NCBI RefSeq assembly: GCF_000430645.1
Contig: NZ_KE387185.1
Span: 593,780 to 657,779, forward strand
Direction of reading: 5' to 3'
DNA length: 64,000 bases
From: Aquimarina latercula DSM 2041
Lineage (GTDB): Bacteria; Bacteroidota; Bacteroidia; Flavobacteriales; Flavobacteriaceae
In this document: positions 7,572 through 17,830 of the stretch, one piece after another
Numbering within the stretch: the first letter of the stretch is position 1
Layout: each line of letters opens with the position of its first letter
The notes under the pieces: generated by a model
What the model was told of the DNA's origin: nothing
Database searches by the model: none
What the model saw: only the letters and a program-made list of their open reading frames with translations
Program-made: the position numbers and the translations under genes

Positions 7572-10535
7572 TTATCTAACTATAAATCTTTTTATTTTAG
7601 ATTTGTTTTGCTTGTCTTTAATTCTTACCAAATATATACCAGCAGAAGCATAAGACATATCAAGGTCATATACATAACCAATGTTGTTTATTTTATTTAG
7701 TCTATAATTTAATAGTCTTTGACCATTTAGGTTAAAAATATCCATTTCTAATTGATCAGTAACAGCGTCAGAATCAAATCGTATTTCGAATTGATTATTT
7801 TCTCTATAAATAATTTTTAAGTCAGTATTTGGATCTAGGTTTTCGTTAACACCAAGTGTAATATCTTCAACTTCACAGAATTCAATAGCCCAATCTAACA
7901 ATTGTCCACCATCCTGATTTGCTCCATCCGCTATGGTAAGTGTCCAAGTTCCTGCAGAAGATAATCCGTTAAAATCGGCAAGATTCCCTTCTGGCTGAAA
8001 GGTTCCTGTAAAAGGTCCCGTTCCTCCTGTAATTGGATTTCCTGCTTGGTCATCAAACATAGTATTTGTGTAATTATCACTATTACCTCCGTTAACACTT
8101 GTTAATTCAACTATAGTTGTGTTATCTGGCGCTGTTAATGTAATAGTAAGATCTTCATTCCAAGTGTGTTCTATGTTAAGAGATACATTTATGTCAGAAA
8201 TTATAACACTCTCTGTTATTTCTATTTCAGAAGTTATCGTTGGAGTACCACTTTCACTTATCGCAACTGGTGTTGTATTGTTTTCCGAGTTACAAGTGAA
8301 ATTTTCTACAGTGGCAGTAAAACTATCATTACTAGTATTAGTGTCATTCGATAGCACTGTAGTAGCAACTATTTCATAAGACCCTGATTGTGATAGATCT
8401 GCAGTTTCTGTAAAAGTATAATCTATTGTGCTATCCGCTGCAAGTGGTCCTGCTACTGTTTCCGTAACCACAGTTCCACCGTTAATAACATAGGATACAT
8501 CAAAGTTTGATTGTTCTTGAGTACCGAAATTCTCTATAGTTATTGTTATTGCTTCTGTTCCCAATCCATCACTGGATATAGGTGCTGGTATGGCGATAAT
8601 TCCTATATCGTTTTGAGCTAAATGATTAACTACAATAGAAGTTTGATCATTTGTGTTTAATTCATCGTTTGTTAAATTCGTAGATGCTGTGATTGTGTAA
8701 GTCTGACCTTCAGTAGATAAATCTGCTGTTTGCGTAAATGTATAAGTAGCTATACTGGAGGATTCGATAGTGCCAGTAAATGTTTCAGTTATTATAGCAC
8801 CACTATCCACCTGATAAGTTACATCGAAATTAGAAATTGGAGCACTTCCGAAATTACGAATTTCAATAGTGATATCTTCTGCGTTAGTGAAACTTCCTTC
8901 CTGAGGTATATCAATTGAAACTACACCAACATCATTTGTATTGCTAGGAGCAATCTGAAAAACACCTGCAACATTAGCTCTATTACCAGCGGTATTTACA
9001 TATTCTGTAACAAACCAGAACTTTTCTCCATTAGATGGATCTAGGTCAATTTTGCTGTAATCCCCATATCTTTCGGAACCAGGTATGTTTCCACCACCAG
9101 CTGCAATTAATGTTTCATCTATGGTCATCGTCCCTAAGGGATCATTTGCAAATCTTCCGGTGTAATATGAGCTGACAAAGGTGTCGGTAGTGCCACCCAT
9201 ACCAGTGTACCCCATTCCTATATTTCCGTTATCATCCATAATCAAACTAGCATTCCAAGCATTTTTTCCATCTGGAGAAGTATAAGTTCCTTCTTGATAA
9301 ATGGTCCAAGGTTGACCATCACCAGATTGCCTTAATTCGAACCATCGTACTCCAGCGATTTCTCCAGCTCCACCATCTGTATCAACAACAAAATTGAATA
9401 AGGCCGAGTTGTGAGTAGGAAATTTTCGAAACTGTGCTTGATTCATGATTGTATTTTGTAAAGCATCGATATCTTGTCCACCTGGCTGAGTAAGATTTGC
9501 AAAGGAGCCTCCATCAAAAGCTCCAATGAAAGGCGTAGTAGTTAATTCCGTGGGTTGAGAAATAGTAGAATTGGCAGGAGTTGTAAAATCTACATTAATT
9601 GTCCATATTTTGATATGATCTTCTGTAATTCCATTAAAAGCATCATCCTGCATATATACGATTGGTGCGTTTCCTGTTGCAGGTAAGTTATCATCACTAA
9701 TATTAAAAGCTTGAGGAGCGTAAAAACCATCAGTAGCTATTCCTGGTAAAGGAAAGCCAATAATCTGTGCGCTGGTTGCTCCCGCTAACATAGCATCTCT
9801 TTCTAGAGCAAAAACTGAATTTTGAGTATCTGCAGAACCGGAGTTTACGTTGGCAGTCATATAATAACCATCTGACCATACAGATACTTTTTGGTAATCG
9901 TCAATACCTGCGAATGAATATACAGACCAAGCGTCATTAATAGGATCTGGTCCTTGAGATACAGCGACTTCTACTGATCCATCAAAAAATAATATAGACA
10001 TAACCCATCGATCAGCTGCGTTGTCATAGGATATAGTAAGGTCACAACAAACATTAGCTGCTGTAAAAATATTATTAGAAGATAAGTTACCTGTAAGTGG
10101 ATTACCATCTTTATCAAAAATTCGATAACCAGTATTAAATACAGCAAGTACATGATTAGGTCCAACTGCTAGAGATGGGTCTGTAGGTTGACTATTTTGT
10201 TCTGTGGTATCAAAAACAATCTCAGGATCAAATCCAGGAACACGGGTTGTGTTGGATTTTTGTGCTTTAGCTAAGATGTCATCTCCTGTAGATCCTTTAC
10301 CGATAATGATTTTACCTTTAGAAGATCTGTTATCCTTGGAATATCTACCATCTCTAATCTCTTCATTTGAGTCTTTAGCTGGGATAAGTGTTTTTTTTGA
10401 TCCAATAGGGGACACCACTCTCATAGAGGTGGATTTTGAATAAAAGTTAGGTTTTGCACTAGGTTTTGTTTGTGCAAAAGTCCCAAAACTAAAAAGTACG
10501 AGTAATGGGATTAATAAGAGTGAATTTTTAAACAT
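7572..10535 (-). CDS. T9SS-secreted multidomain protein with CARDB and P domains
   Basis: Secreted protein of 987 residues. It has a signal peptide (1-21, ending in FGTFAQ), a large N-terminal domain of about 500 residues with DPSLAVGPNH and YGDYSKIDLDPSNGEKFWFV that it shares with the divergent neighbour at 10831-13821, two CARDB-like beta sandwiches (about 545-650 and 660-750), a proprotein-convertase P domain (about 760-890, with NIEHTWNEDLTITLTAPDNT and GTWTLTIADGANQDGG), and a type A T9SS sorting domain in the last 80 residues (MDIFNLNGQRLLNY ... YASAGIYLVRIKD). It should cross the outer membrane and be anchored or released. No catalytic motif is recognised in the N-terminal domain. Confidence 0.88.
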   Translation of the reverse strand: MFKNSLLLIPLLVLFSFGTFAQTKPSAKPNFYSKSTSMRVVSPIGSKKTLIPAKDSNEEIRDGRYSKDNRSSKGKIIIGKGSTGDDILAKAQKSNTTRVPGFDPEIVFDTTEQNSQPTDPSLAVGPNHVLAVFNTGYRIFDKDGNPLTGNLSSNNIFTAANVCCDLTISYDNAADRWVMSILFFDGSVEVAVSQGPDPINDAWSVYSFAGIDDYQKVSVWSDGYYMTANVNSGSADTQNSVFALERDAMLAGATSAQIIGFPLPGIATDGFYAPQAFNISDDNLPATGNAPIVYMQDDAFNGITEDHIKIWTINVDFTTPANSTISQPTELTTTPFIGAFDGGSFANLTQPGGQDIDALQNTIMNQAQFRKFPTHNSALFNFVVDTDGGAGEIAGVRWFELRQSGDGQPWTIYQEGTYTSPDGKNAWNASLIMDDNGNIGMGYTGMGGTTDTFVSSYYTGRFANDPLGTMTIDETLIAAGGGNIPGSERYGDYSKIDLDPSNGEKFWFVTEYVNTAGNRANVAGVFQIAPSNTNDVGVVSIDIPQEGSFTNAEDITIEIRNFGSAPISNFDVTYQVDSGAIITETFTGTIESSSIATYTFTQTADLSTEGQTYTITASTNLTNDELNTNDQTSIVVNHLAQNDIGIIAIPAPISSDGLGTEAITITIENFGTQEQSNFDVSYVINGGTVVTETVAGPLAADSTIDYTFTETADLSQSGSYEIVATTVLSNDTNTSNDSFTATVENFTCNSENNTTPVAISESGTPTITSEIEITESVIISDINVSLNIEHTWNEDLTITLTAPDNTTIVELTSVNGGNSDNYTNTMFDDQAGNPITGGTGPFTGTFQPEGNLADFNGLSSAGTWTLTIADGANQDGGQLLDWAIEFCEVEDITLGVNENLDPNTDLKIIYRENNQFEIRFDSDAVTDQLEMDIFNLNGQRLLNYRLNKINNIGYVYDLDMSYASAGIYLVRIKDKQNKSKIKRFIVR

Positions 10536-10830
10536 GATTTATATTTCGTTTGATTTGTTATATAATAAACACGTATGTTGTTAAAATCCCTACCCCAGTT
10601 TTGGTTTTCATTGAAAAAATATTCTCATTCTATAATGTTTGATTATAATTATTAGGAATATGATTATTACGAGTTTTTTACATTGATAATTATAGGGTGT
10701 GGTGAAAATATTTGCACTAATGTATTCGTTAAATAAAATAGAGGCTTTATATTATTAATATCAAATATTGCAGTATTAGTTGTATTTTGACTTAAAAATT
10801 AGGATATTCCGTCATTCAAATCTTGTTATT
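10536..10830. other. Divergent intergenic region between two T9SS protein genes
   Basis: This stretch of 295 bases is very AT-rich and must hold the promoters of both divergent genes. I see no perfect TAnnTTTG box with a paired TTG on either strand, and no long inverted repeat. An in-frame ATG at 10780 extends the right-hand ORF into this region, but the signal peptide begins at 10831. Confidence 0.5.
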
Positions 10831-13821
10831 ATGCTATTGAAAAGGATCATTTTCTTTTCTTTTTTCTTTTTTTGTATAGTTGGTTTTTCTCAAAATAAAA
10901 AGACCGCTAAGGCAACTTTGGTTACTTCTTCTAATTATATGAAAGAAGTAGAGCCTTTGATTGGTAAAAAACTAATTCCTGAGATACCAAGAGAAGGAGA
11001 AGTAAATCCTAAGAGAACGGATGCGAATAAAATTGTACCCGGTAAAGGACTTCCAAAAGGGCAAGACGCGCTAATAGTAAACCAAAAAAGTGCAAGTAAT
11101 ACTAGAAGTAATAGATCACCTTCATTGGTTTTTGAAACCAATTCTAGTACAACTTCACCATCAGATCCTACGGGAGCAATCGGTCCTAATCATTATATAA
11201 GTGCTAAAAATTCTGCTTTTGCTATTCATGATAGAAATGGAAATGTATTAGTACCTTCTACTTCTTTAGCAAATATTTTTCCAGGAGAATCACTGGGAGA
11301 TCCAATAGTATTTTATGATAATTTTGCCGATCGATTCGTTATTACTCAGTTTAGTGATACACCTAATGGTTTTTTGGTTGCTGTATGTAGAGGGTCAGAT
11401 CCAGTAAATGATGGTTGGTATACCTATCGTTTTAATACCGGTAGCTTTCCTGATTACACGAAATTTTCAATTTGGTCTGATGGATATTATATAACTGCTA
11501 ATAAAGATCAAGGTCAGCAAATGACAAGTGAAGTAGTATATGTTATAGATAGAGAACAAATACTTGCTGGAGTTGATACGGCACAAATGGTTGGATTTCC
11601 TCTTCCAGGAGCAAGAATAGGTGGTTTTTATAGTCCGGCGTCATTCAATGCCATAGGAAGCACACTTCCTCCAGTTGGAGATGCTAGAATTATTTATTTT
11701 CAGGATGATGATTGGCAAGGAGTAAATGAAGATGCATTAAAGTTATGGACTATTAATGTGGATTGGATTAATCCACAACAATCTACAATCTCAGAGGCCG
11801 AAGAGTTAACAGTAAGTAATGGTAATATCACTTCTTTTGATTCTACATTTGATGGAGGTTCCTTTGCAAATCTTCCACAACCAGGATCAGATGGTCAAAA
11901 TATTGATGTATTACAGGGAACTGTAATGTTTGCTACTAATTACAGAAGATTTTGTGATTATAATTCAGTAGTATTAAATTTTCCAGTAGATATTGATAAT
12001 CGTCAGGATTCAGATAATATAGCTGCGATCAGATGGTATGAACTTCGCCAGAATGGTGATAATCAACCATGGTCTGTTTTTCAAGAAGGAACCTATACTT
12101 CACCTGATGGGAAAAGTGCTTGGTGTGCGAGTATGGCGATGGATATTTTTGGAAATATCGGAATGGGATATACTACTATGGGGACCATAGATAATGGAGC
12201 AAGCCAAAATAGTTTTGCTTCTATCAGGTATACTGGTCGATTGGCAGATGATCCTTTAGGAACCATGACTTTTGCCGAAGAAACAATTGCCATAGGTGCA
12301 GATGTTGATAGAACGACAAGAAATCGTTATGGAGATTATGCACAGATGACTGTGGATCCATTAGATGATCAAACCTTTTGGCATATTGCAGAGTATTTTG
12401 AGAATTCAGGAAATAATGCAAGAAATATTGTAGGGGTTTTTAAAATTGCAGATAATATACCAAATGATGTCGGAGTTGTTAGTATTGATGCTCCAGAAGA
12501 TGCTACTTTTACAACATCTGAAGTTATTACAATTACAATTAAAAATTTTGGGACAACAGCACAAAGTAATATTCCAGTAAGCTATTCGGTTAACGGAGGA
12601 AGTACAGTGGATGAAATTTTTACAGGATCTATTGCAGCAGGACAAACTGCGTCGTTTACATTTAGTGCTACGGCCGATTTAACAGTAGGAAATAGTTCTT
12701 TTATTTCTGCAGAAACGAATCAAGTGGGTGATGTAACTCCAGAAAACGATTGTACAACTAAAGAGGTTTCTAATTTGTTTTTGAATGATGTAGGAGTGAT
12801 AAGTTTGGTTTCTCCTGTGTCAGGAGGAGGTCTTTCTTCTACAGAAGCTGTTACGGTTTTAATAAGAAACTATGGAGGTTCTCCGCAATCTAATATTCCT
12901 GTTTTTTATGCACTTGATGGAGGAACTCCAGTTAATGAGGTTTTCACTGGAACTATTGCAGTAGGAGAATCGGCAGAATATACGTTTACAGTTACCGCTG
13001 ATTTGTCAGAATTTTCAAATTATTCATTTGAAATTGGTACTGCTTTAACTACAGATGAGGATACTCTTAATGATGCCATTACAAGAGAAGTTGTTCATCA
13101 ACTATGCTCACCAACATCAGATTGCTTGAGATTTGGAGATGGTTTGTCTTCTTTCGAGCTTTCTAATATATCAAACCAGAATATTGAATGTGGAGATGGT
13201 TATGAAGATTTTACCAGTATGGTAATTAATCTTGATAAGTCTATCGGTGTATACGCGCTTACTGTTCAAGCAGGTTTTGCAGAAGGTGATGCAGAACAAT
13301 TATCGTTATGGATAGATTTTGATGATGATACGGTTTTTGAAGATGAAGAATTAGTAATTAGTAATCAAGTGATTTCTGAAGAAAATGTAAATCAGACTTT
13401 TCTTTTTTCATTAAATAATGACGCGCCATTAGGCACCCATTTATTAAGAGTTAGAGCTGGAGATACGAATACAAATAATGGATCTGATCTTAATGATCCT
13501 TGTGGTTCTATGCAGTTTGGTACAACTCATGACTATACTGTAGAAATAGGAGAAAATACAAACCCAAATTCTGATCTTATAGTGATTAGTCAGCCTAATA
13601 ATCAATTTTTGATTACGATGAGTGATGTTAATGCAGATGATATCCTTAGGCTGAGTATTTTTACAATTACAGGAAAAACAATTGCTTCTAATCTAGTAGA
13701 AAAAGATGCTAATAGCAGATTTACATATTTATTGGATATGTCATATGCTAGCACGGGTATTTACTTTGTTAGATTAGGAGGTGGCAAAACTGGAAAGTCC
13801 GCCAAGTTTTCTGTAAACTAA
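10831..13821 (+). CDS. T9SS-secreted multidomain protein with CARDB and GEVED domains
   Basis: An upstream ATG at 10780 is in frame, but the residues before MLLKRIIFFSFFFFCIVGFS would precede a clean signal peptide, so I place the start at 10831 (996 residues). The N-terminal ~500 residues are homologous to the divergent protein at 7572-10535 (shared DPTGAIGPNH, YTSPDGKSAW, RYGDYAQMTVDPLDDQTFWHI). Two CARDB-like domains follow, then a GEVED domain (LSLWIDFDDDTVFEDEELV ... THDYTVEIG) in place of the P domain, and a T9SS type A sorting domain (LSIFTITGKTIASNL ... ASTGIYFVRLGGGK). It overlaps the convergent small lipoprotein gene by four bases. Confidence 0.87.
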   Translation: MLLKRIIFFSFFFFCIVGFSQNKKTAKATLVTSSNYMKEVEPLIGKKLIPEIPREGEVNPKRTDANKIVPGKGLPKGQDALIVNQKSASNTRSNRSPSLVFETNSSTTSPSDPTGAIGPNHYISAKNSAFAIHDRNGNVLVPSTSLANIFPGESLGDPIVFYDNFADRFVITQFSDTPNGFLVAVCRGSDPVNDGWYTYRFNTGSFPDYTKFSIWSDGYYITANKDQGQQMTSEVVYVIDREQILAGVDTAQMVGFPLPGARIGGFYSPASFNAIGSTLPPVGDARIIYFQDDDWQGVNEDALKLWTINVDWINPQQSTISEAEELTVSNGNITSFDSTFDGGSFANLPQPGSDGQNIDVLQGTVMFATNYRRFCDYNSVVLNFPVDIDNRQDSDNIAAIRWYELRQNGDNQPWSVFQEGTYTSPDGKSAWCASMAMDIFGNIGMGYTTMGTIDNGASQNSFASIRYTGRLADDPLGTMTFAEETIAIGADVDRTTRNRYGDYAQMTVDPLDDQTFWHIAEYFENSGNNARNIVGVFKIADNIPNDVGVVSIDAPEDATFTTSEVITITIKNFGTTAQSNIPVSYSVNGGSTVDEIFTGSIAAGQTASFTFSATADLTVGNSSFISAETNQVGDVTPENDCTTKEVSNLFLNDVGVISLVSPVSGGGLSSTEAVTVLIRNYGGSPQSNIPVFYALDGGTPVNEVFTGTIAVGESAEYTFTVTADLSEFSNYSFEIGTALTTDEDTLNDAITREVVHQLCSPTSDCLRFGDGLSSFELSNISNQNIECGDGYEDFTSMVINLDKSIGVYALTVQAGFAEGDAEQLSLWIDFDDDTVFEDEELVISNQVISEENVNQTFLFSLNNDAPLGTHLLRVRAGDTNTNNGSDLNDPCGSMQFGTTHDYTVEIGENTNPNSDLIVISQPNNQFLITMSDVNADDILRLSIFTITGKTIASNLVEKDANSRFTYLLDMSYASTGIYFVRLGGGKTGKSAKFSVN

Positions 13822-14189
13822 TCAGTACGCTTACTTATTTCCTGTATTGATACAGGTCTTACTTCCTTACATCTGCTTTTCATTCTTAGATCACTATATT
13901 TAACCCATACTTTTTCTGGCATGTCGTCGGTTTTAAAGAAATCTTGAATATTAATTGGATCTAACTTATCCGCATATTTTTCTACTGTAAGAATATATGA
14001 GCAGTCTTTTGATTTATTGATAGACAATGTTCCTTTGATAAAACCTTTTTCAATCATTTCTTTAGAATCTATAATTTGAGCACTTTCTTTTCCATCTTCA
14101 CCTTTTTTTCCATCTGCTCCTTGAGTTGTAACGCAGCTATACGAAAGTAATGAAATTAACACGACACAAATTTTAAGAATATTTTTCAT
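13818..14189 (-). CDS. Small lipoprotein with short collagen-like stretch, 123 aa
   Basis: Begins with a lipoprotein signal peptide and lipobox (LLSYSC, Cys19). Right after it comes GADGKKGEDGKE, three to four Gly-x-y triplets like those of short bacterial collagen-like linkers. The rest has two Cys residues (in KDCSYIL and KSRCKEV) that could form a disulfide. I do not recognise a family. The gene is convergent with the T9SS gene (4-base overlap) and lies 65 bases downstream of the outer-membrane barrel gene in the same direction, so it may be cotranscribed with it. Confidence 0.75.
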   Translation of the reverse strand: MKNILKICVVLISLLSYSCVTTQGADGKKGEDGKESAQIIDSKEMIEKGFIKGTLSINKSKDCSYILTVEKYADKLDPINIQDFFKTDDMPEKVWVKYSDLRMKSRCKEVRPVSIQEISKRTD

Positions 14190-14254
14190 TGTTAAGTGGT
14201 TTTAGTTTTAAGAATTACAAATTAGATTTTTTTATTTAAAAGATGAACAAAAAA

Positions 14255-17200
14255 TTAGAAATATGCTCTAAGTTGCACGCTTCCTGTATGAATTGTACTG
14301 GTTGTTTCACTTTTTCTACCTAAATAAGATATGTTAAGATCGAGATATTTAGTTAATTTTTTTTGGGCTAACATAGACCAGGTGTAATTATCTCCCGGTT
14401 GCAAACCATTAAGTAATTGATAGCCCACCGGAGAGAAAGCATTTCCTGTAAAATCATTATTAAAATAGTTAAATTCACCAGAAATGGATATCTGTTGTTT
14501 ATTTGCATATGCAAAAGAAACACCTAGTTTTTGTTGGGTCAGTACTTCTTCTCCAGAATTGTTTTCTTGATCATTTAAAAGATAAAAAATGCTAAACTGT
14601 GTTTGGGGAGATAATAAGTAGGATAATTTGGGTTCTATTTTATAACCTTCTAGAAGGTAGTTTCTATTGATAAAATTTTCTGAGATACTTTCGGTTTTAA
14701 CAAGTTCATTTTTTAAATCAAAAAGCCAAGTCTTTGCCATTTTATGTGCAAATGTTAGTTGGTGACTATCTATAATATTTTCCTGAAGTCCGGTAACTTG
14801 TAAATTAGTGTTTTTTGTGGAAAGAAAAGTATACGAGGTTGTGTAACGTTGTTTTCCTCTATTAAAGAACAAGGTATTTCTAAAACTTAGGTTTAATGCT
14901 AATTCGTTATCATTTTTTTTAAATGGGTTGAGATCAAAAGAACTGTCATCTCGAAGGTTTTTTCGATCAATGATATAAGATGTTTGATTATAAAAATGTG
15001 ATAATAACTTCTTTGTTTTGTTATCTGATCCAGACCAAGAAAGAGGATTTAGAGTTATAATCTGGCTTAGTCGATTTTGGTGAGTTTTTATAAAGAGCTG
15101 GTTGGGGAGTAATACTCTTAGGTAAATGGCTTCATCTGTAAACTGAGCAATTTCAAACTCTTCTAATTCTTGTATGCCATTATTGTTGTAATCATTCCAC
15201 GTATACGTTCCTTGTCCTGGATCTACTTGGACATACGTAAATTCTTGCTGAGGTAAAGTTCCGCTATTTGTTTCAAAAACCGTATTCCAATTTACTTTAC
15301 CATTAAAAAATTTCTGATTGTATAATAATCTCGAATTTAGAGACTCTTCATTTTCTCTATTTTGATCTTCATTATTTAATGTTCTATAGTTAATAAATAA
15401 AGATAATTGAGTATTTGTCGTATTTAGTAAGTTGGATTTAAGAAAATAGGTATTAGATGTACTTACTTTATTTAAAAGATTATTTCTAACACTATCATTA
15501 ATACGATGCCTATATCCAATTTCTGTATATATTTTTGTGCTATCGCCTACTCCACTGTAGATCTCATATGATTTAAACCGTTGCGTATTTAATGTAAAAG
15601 TTTGATCACTTAGATTGATTTCTTTATTTTCCTCGATTCCTATTTTGGTTCCTATCCAATTTTTTGGAAAGCTATAGGTCAGAATATTATAGATTCTGAA
15701 GAATCTTGAATCTAAGTTCGAATTCTTACTATTTAATAAACTAGAATATAAAGAAACACCAAATTTATTTAATTTTAGTTCTGTACTTAGTAAATGTCGA
15801 TTCCCATTATAGTTTTCAGAAAAATTAAGATGCTGAAATGAGTATCGAGTAAACCCTTTTTGGGGATGAAGTAGCTCCAAACCAGATGTAAAAAACTGCT
15901 GGTCTCCTAGAGGGTTGTTTAAATTCCAATCACGGTTAAATTCTACATTATAAATTCTTTCTATACTCTTAAACTCTTTCTGGATATAATCTCCATTTGC
16001 AAACGCATTCATGGTCCAGCTACTATCTCTAGAAAAAATATTTTGCCTTAGTTGTAATCTCCCTGCTACTCCATCATTATCATTATCATCAATATCAGAA
16101 AATAGATTCAAATCATTTTTACTTCCTGAAATTTCAAATGCTACAGATGTTTTTTCGTTTGGAGTATAAGAACCTTGAACCACAGCTGTTTGAAGTTTGG
16201 TAGGAGCGACTAATTGAATTATTGGTGCATAATTACCTTGACGTATTCCATTAACAGGTGCAACGTATTCAAAAATTCTACTAATTGTGGTTACATCTCC
16301 TACAATATAATCACCTTGATTATCTCCAACCAAAGAGAACCTAACATTAAATAATTCATCCTCTGGATTACTAGAAAATACAAAAACTTCTTGACCGTTT
16401 ATCATATCCCTTCTATAAAGAATTTTGTTTTCACTAAAAACATCTGGAACAGCAGATGGTGAAATCATTTGAGAAGTGTCATCACCAGCATTGGATAGTG
16501 TTTCTTTTTGTTCATCGCTTAAGTTTTGCTGTAGTGGTTGGTTTTTTGCATCATTTTCTGAGTAGACAAAAGCCCCAATTTTTAGTTTGTCACTTTTGTG
16601 TTCTCCTCCACCATAAACGATGATTCTAGAGTAATTACGTTCTGTGGTCTGATATTCTATAGATATTCTCATATCTGATGTAATAGGATATGTAGGATTA
16701 AATCGAACTTCCCCAGCATTGTAATCAATAATATAATCTTTATTCTCACCTCTTTCTAAGAGTAATCCATTTACATATACACGTTCACTTCCAGAGACTA
16801 TGAGAATAAATAATTCTCCATTAGGACCGGTTAATTTATAGGGTCCTTGATTACCTTCTTGGCCAGTAAATTGACTTCTGGTAAAGACGCCTCTTACTAA
16901 AGCTCCTGAAGCAAATAAATCGGTCTTAGATTCGGGATGGTTTAAAGTCCCATTAATAGATATACCTTGTACGTTTTTAGTAAATCTATTAAAATAACTC
17001 GTGGTGTTTTGCAGTTGCACATCACCTGCTCTTACATTCCAATTTTTGCTATATAATTCTATAAAAACTTGATCAAATTCATCTAAATTTTGTGAATACC
17101 CACTTTGCTGTACTGGTACGTTTGCGTCTTGTATTGATGCACGTAAGGATATATTATCACTTATTTTACCAGAAATCTGTAAATCTAGTTCAGAGTTTAA

Positions 17201-17674
17201 AACGGTATTTTGATTACTACCTACGGTAACACCTCTTGATATACTTCCGTTGGTGGTAAGTCCATCAAAAGGAGTGAACTCTTTTTTATTATTGGCTTCC
17301 GATAAGCTATATAGTTTTTGTAGGTTACCATTCTCTTCAACAATGATAGAAGAATCGAATTCAAAATACTTTTTAGTCAAAAAATCAGGATAGCGAAAAT
17401 ATTGTATGGTAATTGAATCATTTTGTGATTTTACTTGTGATGATAAGACAACAGAGGCATCTTTAAAACTTACGTCATATAATGTACTGTCTATAGCAAT
17501 TCCTTTTTTGGAAAGTAATTTGAATTTAAATGAGTTGATACTTACAGAATCAATACGTATAGTATCAGTAACACGTACCTTCTTACTTCTGAAATTACCA
17601 AAAGTATCTTGAGCCAATAAACTACTGGTACCGAAGAATAATAAAAAACCTAAAACCGTAAAAATACGCATCAA
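14255..17674 (-). CDS. Large outer-membrane beta-barrel protein, 1139 aa
   Basis: Has a signal peptide (1-21, ending LLAQ), an N-terminal periplasmic part of about 370 residues with a segment reading VYVNGLLLERGENKDYIIDY then GEVRFNPTYPI (a beta domain also found in large flavobacterial outer-membrane proteins), and then many alternating amphipathic strands ending in a C-terminal Phe (VQLRAYF). That is the layout of an outer-membrane barrel recognised by the BAM machinery. It lacks a TonB box or plug and is half the size of SprA, so I do not assign transport or secretion. A role linked to the adjacent T9SS cargo genes is possible but only by position. Confidence 0.75.
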   Translation of the reverse strand: MMRIFTVLGFLLFFGTSSLLAQDTFGNFRSKKVRVTDTIRIDSVSINSFKFKLLSKKGIAIDSTLYDVSFKDASVVLSSQVKSQNDSITIQYFRYPDFLTKKYFEFDSSIIVEENGNLQKLYSLSEANNKKEFTPFDGLTTNGSISRGVTVGSNQNTVLNSELDLQISGKISDNISLRASIQDANVPVQQSGYSQNLDEFDQVFIELYSKNWNVRAGDVQLQNTTSYFNRFTKNVQGISINGTLNHPESKTDLFASGALVRGVFTRSQFTGQEGNQGPYKLTGPNGELFILIVSGSERVYVNGLLLERGENKDYIIDYNAGEVRFNPTYPITSDMRISIEYQTTERNYSRIIVYGGGEHKSDKLKIGAFVYSENDAKNQPLQQNLSDEQKETLSNAGDDTSQMISPSAVPDVFSENKILYRRDMINGQEVFVFSSNPEDELFNVRFSLVGDNQGDYIVGDVTTISRIFEYVAPVNGIRQGNYAPIIQLVAPTKLQTAVVQGSYTPNEKTSVAFEISGSKNDLNLFSDIDDNDNDGVAGRLQLRQNIFSRDSSWTMNAFANGDYIQKEFKSIERIYNVEFNRDWNLNNPLGDQQFFTSGLELLHPQKGFTRYSFQHLNFSENYNGNRHLLSTELKLNKFGVSLYSSLLNSKNSNLDSRFFRIYNILTYSFPKNWIGTKIGIEENKEINLSDQTFTLNTQRFKSYEIYSGVGDSTKIYTEIGYRHRINDSVRNNLLNKVSTSNTYFLKSNLLNTTNTQLSLFINYRTLNNEDQNRENEESLNSRLLYNQKFFNGKVNWNTVFETNSGTLPQQEFTYVQVDPGQGTYTWNDYNNNGIQELEEFEIAQFTDEAIYLRVLLPNQLFIKTHQNRLSQIITLNPLSWSGSDNKTKKLLSHFYNQTSYIIDRKNLRDDSSFDLNPFKKNDNELALNLSFRNTLFFNRGKQRYTTSYTFLSTKNTNLQVTGLQENIIDSHQLTFAHKMAKTWLFDLKNELVKTESISENFINRNYLLEGYKIEPKLSYLLSPQTQFSIFYLLNDQENNSGEEVLTQQKLGVSFAYANKQQISISGEFNYFNNDFTGNAFSPVGYQLLNGLQPGDNYTWSMLAQKKLTKYLDLNISYLGRKSETTSTIHTGSVQLRAYF

Positions 17675-17830
17675 TACAAAACTAAAGTTTTTCGCCTACA
17701 GAGACTTGCTAAGCTTCTTAAATTACTATGATTTATGCAACAACTATTGATTGGAAAGGTTTTTATAATAGCAATAACGATAAAAGTAAGATTAAGTTTT
17801 ATTAGTCCGAAATAATTTAAATAAAAATTT

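Noticed and set aside
12093..12645. Three overlapping minus-strand ORFs inside the T9SS gene
   Set aside because: They are shadows of the repetitive CARDB coding sequence; two are rich in Cys/Asn or Tyr/Phe with no signature.
7572..13821. Recent tandem duplication by an inverted repeat
   Set aside because: The two T9SS genes are homologous in protein sequence but no long DNA identity is visible between them, so the duplication is old.
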